Below, in pieces: positions 55,705-64,000 of a stretch of DNA of 64,000 nt. The position numbers were made by a program, and so were the translations under genes. The notes under the pieces are model-generated. The model searched no databases, was not told where the DNA came from, and was given only the letters and a program-made list of their open reading frames with translations. Every line of letters begins with the position of its first letter. Position 1 is the first letter of the stretch. Origin of the DNA: Lithobates sylvaticus (Eukaryota > Chordata > Amphibia > Anura > Ranidae); NCBI GenBank assembly GCA_028564925.1, contig CM053030.1, positions 409,267,738 through 409,331,737 of the forward strand, in the 5' to 3' direction.

Positions 55705-56045
55705 AGGATTATAACCCCTGTAATGGTTATGTTTGCCCTCTTTGTCCCATTTCGGAGATTAACATTCACTTCCTGTTCCATAGCCAAACAGGAAGTGAGA
55801 GAAAATCCCTAAAAATGAAGTGAAATTTCTTGAGGACCCCCAGGTCACCATAACTAGTTTGCCTATTGGAAGATTGTCCCTCTATTATTTTTCTGGGGAC
55901 AACCCAAAAATTTGGATTATCTTTTACTTTCAATGATAATGGTAAACAGGACAAATAAAGAGGGAGAATCTCCTGAACGGTGGCACAGTCAGCAATACAA
56001 TCTGACAGGTGTTCTAATCCATCTCCACTCTATCTAAAACTAAAA
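55705..56045. mobile_element. MITE with CACTTCCTG hairpin
   Basis: CACTTCCTGTTCCATAGCC and CAGGAAGTGAGAG form a tight hairpin at 55769-55803. Flanking wording (TAACCCCTGTAATGG on the left, ACAGGTGTTCTAATCC on the right) suggests decayed outer ends. Non-coding. Confidence 0.5.
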
Positions 56046-56396
56046 AAAAAAAAAAAAAAAAAGTTTTGTCTTTAGTTATATTTTAAGAAAACATAATTAA
56101 TACTAGTATTAGGCATTATGCTTTTTACCAATGTTTTTATTTAAGCTAATATCGAGATACAAGTTGGGTATGGTTATAATGCTGGATGATATAAGGTCTG
56201 TATATACAAAAAAATATATAATTTCAAGGCTGAAAATGTTAGGTGAATGAAAAACATATATAACTTAACTGTACACCAATAGAATGAAATGTGGTCTATG
56301 ACTTTGGTAGGGCATGTTAACACCAACCTTAGAGAGAAGGGAGCTTCCCCTGAACCCAATGAGATTATGTCTCAGGACATCCAGGATTCCACTTAA

Positions 56397-56777
56397 GGCC
56401 CGCTTCACACTGCTGCGGTGCGGGAGATCGCATATGATTCGCATCGCACTGCAGTTCAAATCATATGCGATTTCTGTGCGATGCAAATTCAGCCATACAG
56501 ATAGTATGGCTGAATGCGCATCGCATTCGGCCCAAAATCGGACAGGACCCTTTTTTTTCGGTCCGCAGCAGAACTGAGAACACCATGCGATCCGATTCCT
56601 GTCCGAGTTTGCAGATCGCACTGCGATATGCGAGCTGCTATGGGGGTGTCATTAACATTTCATTGACACTCTCAGCAGCTCGCATAGGGCAGTGTGAACT
56701 GCCGGCGGGAGACATGCGGTGCGGGAACCCGCAGTAGATTCGCAGCGTTCCCGCACCACAGCAGTGTGAAGCGGGCC
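56397..56777. mobile_element. MITE, GGCCCGCTTCACACTGCTG family (381 bp)
   Basis: Ends GGCCCGCTTCACACTGCTG and CAGCAGTGTGAAGCGGGCC are perfect, and the pairing continues inward (GGTGCGGGA / TCCCGCACC). TTAA stands on both sides (56393-56396, 56778-56781). Internal words such as GCATCGCACTGC recur in inverted order. Non-coding, and the near-perfect arms suggest a young insertion. Confidence 0.9.
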
Positions 56778-57089
56778 TTAAGACCAAAAGATTTAACCTG
56801 CGATTGAGAAATCTGTAGGTTTGAACCTAAAAAATGAATGGGGGGGGGGGGGGGGGGTCCGCATGAAGGCCAAGAGATGAGCAAAAAAAAAACATCCTGT
56901 GGTCTGTAAAAGGGGAGAAAAAAGGATAAGAAATATATTATGCATTCTTATTTTCAGAGCAAGAATCAACTTCTTGTGATATTAAATCACCCATCCATTA
57001 TGTATATCCATATAAACAAAACACTCTAGTCGCTTTACATCTAAGTATTGAGGATAAAACCCCATTCTATAGTTAGACTATGGCTGCTT

Positions 57090-57460
57090 CCACACTGATG
57101 CATTTTTGCAGTGTTTTTACCTTGCCAAAAACGCAAGAAAAATGCAACAAAAATATTTCCCTTTAAATCCTATGGAACTCTCTGTGCTGTGGTGCAGTGT
57201 GTTTTATGAAGTTCAGCGTGCTGCATCTTTGGTGCACTTTTCAATACAGCACCCAAAAATGCAGCTCACCATTAAAATAAATGGAAATGGCATCAAAAAC
57301 ACATCAAAAACCTGGTTGCATTTTTGGTGATGTCACCTGTCCATGTTTCACTGATGCATGCTGGGAGTCAGGCATCCAGAAAACGCACCAGAAACGCATC
57401 AAAAATGCATATGCATTTTTAATGCATTTTTTCAATGCAGCAGTGTGAAAGCAGTCTACA
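57090..57460. mobile_element. MITE, GGCTGCTTCCACACTG family
   Basis: GGCTGCTTCCACACTGATGCA and TGCAGCAGTGTGAAAGCAGTC are inverted. Interior rich in AAAACGCA/TGCGTTTT-type words. TA outside both ends. Confidence 0.8.
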
Positions 57461-57609
57461 TCGGAATATTCCAATTGTAACAAATATTGCAAATTTGTAT
57501 GAATTTCACATGGTCAGCAGCAATATTGCATAAAGTGCAACACTGAATATTATCAATAGTAATGAATCTTTGTGGCAATATGTTAGCTGAACAAACCTCC
57601 TGTATATCA

Positions 57610-57611
<2 letters not shown>

Positions 57612-57678
<67 letters not shown>
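57612..57678. repeat. (TA)n microsatellite
   Basis: About 33 TA units. Confidence 0.95.
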
Positions 57679-57679
<1 letters not shown>

Positions 57680-57979
57680 CTTATCTGAACAGGATGTTTA
57701 TGTTGTAATAGTGTGCAGATGATATAACCTCAATAAAATAATACTCAACACAAATACTGCAAGGTGTAAACTCCTCAGCATTCTCATTTTCAGCCAGCTG
57801 TTAGGTATTCCATTTTTTCAGTTGAAAAAAACCCTGTTTACAGAGCTCAGTAGCTCAGAATGTACACACATAAAATAGAAAAAAATGTAATTCAATGAAG
57901 TGATTATGCCTCCTCTTCCCCCATCTTTGTCCAGCTAAGACAGAGTGAGTATATACAGTATACACATACATATGTATAT

Positions 57980-58488
57980 TAGCGTTGCACTGATACCAAT
58001 ATCAGTGCCAATACAGAGCATTTGCACAAGTACTTGTACTCGTGAAAATGCTCTGATACTGAAACTGATATCTTCAGTTCACATATGTGCAGGCCGGTTT
58101 GCAGTGCGATTTCAAAGTTCAGTCCGGTGCGATTTCATTCAGCGGTTCAGGTGCGATTCCAATGCCAATTGTAGTGTAAAATAAAAAAAATCGCACCTGA
58201 ACTGGACTCAAATCGCACACAGGACTCTTTCAAATCGCACTGCAGCTGGCACCACATATGTAAACAGGCTGTAAAAACTCACTGAAAAGCATATAAAAAT
58301 TGATGTGAAACTGATCTGTGCGGTTTTCCCATCGGTTTTCATGCATGTGTGATGTAAATGAGCCCTAAAAAAAAATAAAACTGTCACATAACTCTAAAAA
58401 TAGCAATCGGTAATTGGTATTGGCGAATACTTGAGAAAAAGTATCGTTACTCGTACTCGGTCTTAAAAAACGTGTATTGGTGCATCCC

Positions 58489-58490
<2 letters not shown>
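57980..58490. mobile_element. hAT-like MITE, TAGCGTTGCACTGATAC family (511 bp)
   Basis: Ends TAGCGTTGCACTGATACC and GTATTGGTGCATCCCTA resemble the TAGGGATGCACCGATAC termini of a common hAT group. CTTGTACTCG / CGAGTAC words pair internally. The centre (58090-58280) has another inverted pair, GCAGTGCGATTTCAAAG / TTTCAAATCGCACTGC, and may be a nested insertion. The expected 8-bp duplication cannot be verified because both flanks are TA-rich. Confidence 0.7.

Positions 58491-58536
<46 letters not shown>
58491..58536. repeat. (TA)n microsatellite
   Basis: About 22 TA units directly at the right end of the hAT-like MITE. It is followed by a Tc1-like terminus, CTGCTCAAAAACATTTAAGG (58550-58570), with no body. 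Confidence 0.93.
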
Positions 58537-58540
<4 letters not shown>

Positions 58541-58576
58541 CACACACACACTGCTCAAAAACATTTAAGGAACACT

Positions 58577-58876
58577 TTTTAAACTGCTTTCACACTGAGG
58601 CGCTTTACAGGTGCTAGAGCGCAAAAATAGCACCTGTAAAGAGCCTCTCCTGTCTCTCCTATCTCCTGTCTCCCGGTAACGCGTTTAGGTGCGTCTGAAC
58701 CCATTTTTTTTTTTTGCCTTAAAAAAAGCCTCTAAACGCAACTGCGTAAAACAACATTAAACGACCCTGTGTACATGTACACATAAGATAACATTGGATG
58801 AATTCAGGGGCAGCTAAAAAAAACGTCCAACTGCCTCTGAATGTCCGTTTACCAGCAGCAGTGTACATGAGGCCTT
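58577..58876. mobile_element. MITE remnant related to 6140-6568
   Basis: The right part (AAAGCCTCTAAACGCAACTG ... AGCAGTGTACATGAGGCC) matches the right part of the MITE at 6140-6568. The left end (CTGCTTTCACACTGAGGCGC) belongs to a different-looking terminus, so this may be two MITEs fused. Confidence 0.5.
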
Positions 58877-59739
58877 ACCCACCGCTACCCGCTGGATTCC
58901 TTGGACTCTCAGCTAACTCCTGGATCCCTCAGGCTTGACTCACAGCTACCCACCATACTTATCTTTAAGCTTTACTTACAGCTACCCGCTGTATTCCTGG
59001 ATGAGTCTCTACTGAAGCTTTCCCACTTTCTTCACCGTCCGTGGCTAGTGAAGTGTCTGCTCTGCTACTCCTTCAGAACTCCATCCCTTCTACATTTGCC
59101 TCGGCAACAAGAGTGGTTGTCCTGCTAGCAACTGCTTCTCCTTTGCCTCCGGCAACGATCAGGCTCCCCTTGGGCGGAGCCTCTTTATACGTGGTTGCCT
59201 CAGGCTTTAGGCTTACACTTCTGCTGCTGCTCCACACACACCCACGCTGGCTGCAGCCCAGATGGAAAAGAACCCTGATCACCTGACTCCTTCCAAATAA
59301 ATAGACCATCCCAGCATGCTCTGCGGCCAAAGAAAACTCCTGCTGATTGGCTGAGACAACATATTTACTCATAACCTGACTTCACTGTAATCAATCTTCC
59401 CAATGCCAAAGTCAACAGTGCCACCTATTGACAAGAGAGGGATTACAATTAAACTCAAGCTTAGGTGAAAAATCAGTTGATTAAAACTACAAATTAGCCA
59501 GGCTAGTTACCACTTAGCGCAACTAAATTTACTAGCAGCCCTGTTTAGGACCAGGGTGCTATACATTTAATAAAAAAATGTTGTTTTGCAGGGAAACAAA
59601 AACCAGCACATCCCTGCTGACGGAACAGAGCTCTGTATTGTCTTCCTCTTCGCCGATCAGCTGGTGTCAGCGGTCATCCATTGGCCGGCACCTGCTGATT
59701 GGCTTGTGCAGTGTCTAATCGCATACCCAGAAGAACAAA

Positions 59740-59740
<1 letters not shown>
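58877..59740. other. Unassigned, repeat-like
   Basis: Contains CTACCCGCTG-type degenerate repeats (58880-59000) and a GC-richer block, but no paired ends or genes were found. Confidence 0.35.

Positions 59741-59742
<2 letters not shown>

Positions 59743-59790
<48 letters not shown>
59743..59790. repeat. (TA)n microsatellite
   Basis: About 24 TA units. Confidence 0.95.
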
Positions 59791-59793
<3 letters not shown>

Positions 59794-59894
59794 ATTCTGC
59801 ACAGTCGGCCCACACTGTAGCAGTAAAGCTACAGTGCACGGTCACCAAGTAGATAAACAACAATATAAAAATGTAAAAACTTGAAAAAAAATAT

Positions 59895-60225
59895 TAAGCA
59901 CTTCTGCCTTTTAGAGCTGGGGTGCCCAGTTGAAATCCCAGTCAGGACACTAACTGCATGTTAGTTAGTTTGCATGTTCCCCATGTCTTTATGTGGGTTT
60001 CCTCTGGGTACTTTTGGTTTTCTCCCACACTTCAAAGACATGCTTGTAGATTTATTGGATCCTGTCTAAACTCACCCTAGTATATGTGCGCTTGTATGTA
60101 TGAATGTGAGTTAGGGACCTTAGATTGTGAGCTCCTTGAGGGCAGGGACTGATGTGAGTTTTCAGTATGTAAAGCACTGTATAAATTGTTGGTACCAGTA
60201 ATAATTAAATGAATGAATAAGTAAT
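59895..60225 (+). mobile_element. tRNA-headed SINE
   Basis: The head AGCACTTCTGCCTTTTAG with a pol III B-box-like GTTGAAATCCC (59929-59939) is followed by the body GCATGTTCCCCATGTC, TGGGTTTCCTCTGGGTAC, CTCCCACACTTCAAAGACAT, then TTAGATTGTGAGCTCCTTGA and a tail of AATGAATGAATAA. This is the course of an ancient vertebrate SINE type seen in fish and amphibians. Divergence from the usual wording suggests an old copy. Confidence 0.8.
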
Positions 60226-60829
60226 AAAGGATCCCCAAGCACTAAAGGTTAGCTAAAAAAAAAAAACAACCTATGGGGCTCTGGGTGCATGTGCCCAGCT
60301 GAAGATGACGTCTCAGTGATCACGTGAAAACCTGATCATTGAATTGCTGGACAGTGTACAACAGCTTTTTTTTCTCTACAAAGATCAGAGAAGGACTGGA
60401 GAGAACATATTGTTTCTTATATGGGGAAAGAGGGGCCAATGGGACTTTAAATGAAGCATGTCAATTGAAAAATAAATAAATAAATGAAGATAGTAAAACC
60501 ATGCGAGTGGGTAAACTGATTTGGATTTAATTTAAAGTCAAAGACCCTCTTTTTCTATATATATATATTGTTTCTTATGTCCTACACTTTTCCTTAACCC
60601 CCCCCTCACTATAAATTCCCTTTAAGAAGAGATAACCTGTGCAATTACCTTTGTAAATTGACTTTTACAATCAAAATACCTCAAAATCAATAAACCAACA
60701 TGCACGTGGTAAATTCAATTGATCCCTGTAGCAATGCCTTCAGTAAATTGAAAAGTAAATTGTCAAGAGTGGAACAAATAATGCACAGTAATGAAAATAC
60801 CACATACACTGTGCTTTTCTGAATACGGC

Positions 60830-61215
60830 CTAAGGCTTCTTGCACGCGGTACTGATGTATTAATGCCAGATTTTGCTGGCGGAAAGTTCCTGAATAAAAA
60901 AAATAAAAATAAATGAATATGGTCCATATAGTGCTTACGTATATGCACGTAAAAATTGCAGAATACTTCTTTTAACTTCCAGAAATGTAAGGGGTGTGAT
61001 TTAGGCTTTATCCGATTGTTAAGATACTGACCAGTAAGGCCTCTTGCACACCAATTTATTAATTTACAAATGTTTATATGCAGGATCTTGCTGACAGAGA
61101 TCCCAAATTAAAAACAAGAAAAAAAAGTTCTGTAAGATCGTATAGGCGCGTAAACGTGCCTATGAGTATAAACATGCAAAATTCTTCTTCATACTCTTCT
61201 AGCTGCCAGTGTTAA
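60830..61215. repeat. Two related decayed repeats
   Basis: Blocks at about 60830-60990 and 61036-61215 share the order GGC(T/C)TCTTGCAC, ATTAAT, TTGCTG(G/A)C, then GTATA...GCACG(T/C) and ATTCTTCTT...CT(C/T)CCAG. Probably neighbouring insertions of one MITE family. Confidence 0.5.
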
Positions 61216-62059
61216 AATTTACGCATTTCAGCTTGTATATACACACATAATGTATTTGTCAGTTCCCAGGAAAATTCAGGTCATCTTGGATGCCAAAGGC
61301 GGTCCAACACCACACGATTTTGTTCTCTTACCTGGTGTTTCCGTAATTTTGTCCAACCCCTGTAAATGACTACACTGAAACGTCAAATTTTCTATTTTTA
61401 TTTTATGGCTCTGAACGCATCGATGCATTACTGATCCTTAAGCAGCTGTGTGCATTGTTTCAGAAATGTAAAAAACATTAAGTTTTTTTTCACCTATGTG
61501 CAGGAGACCTATTGCAGATTGTGTTTTTTTTACTGATCTGGATACTGGTTTACTGACATTCATGCAGCACAGGCCTATAGATCGGGGGGGGAGCCTGAAT
61601 GCTGTAAAAGCTCTTATGTAGAACAATTATACATAGCAATAGAAAGCCTTGGGATAAAAAATAGAGGATGCTGAAATAACTTCAGTCCCAAACACAGGCC
61701 ACCCCTGAACCTTTATCATTTACACTGATTTATTGTAAACGCTGTATCTTCTTACAGGAGAAAACCAGCGTTAAATACTCACCTGAGCGGAATTTTTTTC
61801 AAAACAGTTTAGGTGAGTTTAGTAATGTTTGATGTTTGGGAGTTTATTTATTTCATTGGGCAGAATTTTCATCTATTCTCGCCATTGAAATGAATAAATG
61901 CTGAAGTGCTTAACGCGCCTAGCGTTTAGGAACATTTAGGCACGTTTGGCGTTTTTTTTGCCTGAAAGCTTCTCTCCTGAACGCGATTCTTTTGAATTCA
62001 GGAGAGGAACTTTGACTGCTTCTAATATTTGCTGCTCCTAAACTCTGGTAAAAGCCTGT

Positions 62060-62646
62060 GGGGTTGATTTACTAAAGGCAAATAGACTGTGCACTTTGCA
62101 AAGTGCAGTTGCAGTCTGCATGAGCAGTTGCTCCAGAGCTTATTAAATGAGCAGAAGCTCTGCTGACTTCTATCACCCAATCAAGTGCAAGCAAATATTC
62201 ATTTTTTTCTTTTAATTTTCCATGCACATGATTGATTGCATAGAATGATATTCTTTGCAAAGTGAACCTTTACCTCATTTACTAAGCTCTGCAGCAACTT
62301 TTCTTTCAGAGTGAAATTGCACTTTGCAAAGTGCACAATTTGCCTTTAGTAAATCAACCCTTTTGTGTGCATGGACACATAGGGGTTGATTTACTAAAGG
62401 CAAATTGTGCACTTTGCAAAGTGCAATTTCACTCTGAAAGAAAAGTTGCTGCAGAGCTTAGTAAAAAAGCAGAAACTCTGCTGACTTAAATCATCCAATC
62501 ATGTGCAAGCAAAAATGCATTTTTTTAAATATTTTTCTTGTGATTGGGTACTCTTTGCAAAGTGAAGCTTTACCTCATTTACTCTGCTCTGGAGCAACTG
62601 CACTTTGCAAAGTGCACAGTCTATTTGCGTTTAGTAAATCAACCCC
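62060..62646. mobile_element. Inverted dimer of a GGGTTGATTTACTAAAGGC MITE
   Basis: Unit 1 (62060-62360) and unit 2 (62382-62646) each have ends GGGTTGATTTACTAAAGGC / GC(C/G)TTTAGTAAATCAACCC with TGCACTTTGCAAAGTGCA just inside. Unit 2 is in the reverse orientation to unit 1, and only 21 bases lie between, so the whole forms a hairpin with arms of about 250-300 bases. It sits inside another MITE remnant (about 61790-62740), of which AAAAGCCTGTG and ATAGGCTTTT flank the dimer. Confidence 0.88.
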
Positions 62647-63047
62647 ATAGGCTTTTATTGAGTTGAGGTGCTTTGGTAAAAAAAAAAAAGCTCCTAAATG
62701 TGAGTTTAGGAAGCAGCAGTGCACATGAGGCCTAAGCATTTTTTTTAATATGTCAGCTATTATGTTTTGTAATTATATATTATATTTTAATGGAAATTCA
62801 TTGGGGGGATCTCTTTATTTTGCAGTCAAAGGGGCACTGCTGGAAAACAGATGGACTATTGACTGCACATGAAGCCTAAGTATTTACATACCTTTGATCT
62901 GTATTATTTGCATACACACTTTACTTGCCCACTAGAAACCGCAAAAGAAAAAAAAATGCTAGTTGATCTTATGTTAACTATTCTGCCTGGTGTAGTTCCT
63001 TAGCATGGCATAAAACTGACACTGTACCTTTGTGCTTCAGTTATATC

Positions 63048-63408
63048 ATAGTACCCAACTGTCCCTTATTTTGAGGGACTGTCCCTGATTTGGGACAAAA
63101 TCCCTCTGTCCCTCTTTCCTCCTCATTTGTCCCTCGTTTTGGTCTGATCTATATAGATGTATATAAAAATCACTTTTTATCTTTTAAAAAGTGTTTCCCA
63201 GGGCTAAACCTTTCATCCAGTTTCAAAATTGCTGCATTTGTAAATATCAATAGCGAATATAAGGAATAGTAGTGGTAAAAAAAAAGCACTTGTGGGTTTA
63301 GCTAATCATTGTTTTGTATAAATCTCTGTTAAAGGGGGCATGTCCTATGCCTACATACATTTGCTAATAGGTGTCCCTCATTCCCGTCTCAAAAAGTTGG
63401 AAGGTATA
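63048..63408. mobile_element. hAT-like MITE, ATAGTACCCAACTGTCCC family (361 bp)
   Basis: Ends ATAGTACCCAACT and AGTTGGAAGGTATA are imperfect inverted repeats. The flanks GTTATATC (63040-63047) and GTTATATG (63409-63416) match at seven of eight bases, fitting an 8-bp hAT duplication. Repeated GTCCCT words near the left end. Non-coding. Confidence 0.75.
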
Positions 63409-63754
63409 GTTATATGTCGTTTATTTTTTATTAATTAGGTACTTCGTGTTTAAAAGTTATGTTGTTATGTTACATTCAGGACAAGTAACTTCCTGATTCC
63501 AGTGGTCTGAGGTTATTAAATTATCTATGTGCTTACAGTTTCACTAAGTCATGTATTGTGTTGTATGTAGAGTGTTCACAAATCAGTCTGCAGAATCAAA
63601 CCACAGGCTATGAAAATACATATATGTATGCACAGTGGTATAAAGGTGATTTACGGGGACACATTTATCTAATGATTTTGGAAAATTATTAGCAATTGTC
63701 AACTGTGTTTCAGAAAAATTGCAACAAAAATTGTAGCCAAAGCCTGGTAGCCTA

Positions 63755-64000
63755 CTAGTAAAAGCAAGTCGTTTTTTTTTTTTTTCCGTTTAACCCAGTG
63801 GGCTGAACTAAAAAATAAATGAAGAGCTCGGGAGGAGCTGGTGTACTAACTATATGACGTTTGTACAGCGATCTCCCATGGTGTGCTATTGTGTTCTGAC
63901 AAGGGGACGGCCCCCTGCCAGAACACACCGGTCAGCGCTCTCAGCCATTGGCATCAGGAAGATCGCTATAGGCTCCCAGCCCTGACAACGCTGAGGCCTC
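63755..64000. mobile_element. MITE, AGCCTGGTA family, cut by the window edge
   Basis: Collinear with the copies at 7460-7834 and 55480-55702 (GTTTAACCCAG(T)GGCTGAA, GCGATCTCCC, GAACACACCGGTCAGCGC). The right end lies outside the window. Confidence 0.7.

Noticed and set aside
59586-59852. Frames with long Ile-Tyr runs, here and at 53589-53904 and 34847-35158
   Set aside because: They translate (TA)n microsatellites.

Overview
The window is vertebrate nuclear DNA made almost wholly of transposable elements. I could not find a single convincing host exon, tRNA, rRNA, operon or CRISPR array. The element mix (many short TTA/TAA-flanked MITEs whose ends read TACACACGNTCGGA, a TTAA-flanked family, Tc1, piggyBac, hAT, an L1/Tx1-type LINE, a Ngaro-type retroelement and a tRNA-headed SINE) fits an amphibian, most likely a true frog (Ranidae). 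That species call is inference from repeat types, not from a gene.

Layout. 0-7.8 kb: MITEs, a broken piggyBac element (2526-4734), a GC-rich foldback element (4793-6136) and a chain of end-to-end MITEs. 7.8-20.4 kb: mostly unassigned AT-rich DNA with a palindromic hAT element (exact 8-bp target duplication), a half Tc1, and a nest of three MITEs at 14.4-15.8 kb. 20.4-27.6 kb: paired MITEs, a nearly full-length Tc1 (minus strand), a 45-bp minisatellite. 27.7-34.1 kb: a full-length L1-type LINE with an exact 15-bp target duplication, an intact ORF1 and a damaged ORF2. 34.1-47.4 kb: Tc1 fragment, TTAA and TTA MITEs, minisatellites, a probable solo LTR fossil split by a MITE, and a non-autonomous piggyBac derivative of the same family as the 2.5-4.7 kb copy. 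48.0-53.7 kb: a broken Ngaro retroelement (minus strand) with the A1-ORFs-B1-A2-B2 split direct repeats of that group and a six-copy tandem repeat in its leader. 53.7-64 kb: more MITEs, an L1 fragment, a SINE, and an inverted MITE dimer.

Most notable: (1) in the LINE ORF2, the reverse-transcriptase FADD catalytic box is present but turned round by a 28-bp microinversion, with the reading frame resuming exactly on the far side; (2) at seven junctions two elements lie end to end with one TTA/TAA/TTAA between them, as if each insertion supplies the target for the next; (3) a 493-bp piece of a DNA transposon with no termini is bracketed by a perfect 26-bp direct repeat, suggesting patch repair of a break. 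No new multi-gene system was found. A few repeat-poor islands (about 0.76-1.36, 18.2-18.9, 40.5-40.8 and 45.8-46.5 kb) could be conserved non-coding sequence, but this cannot be tested here.
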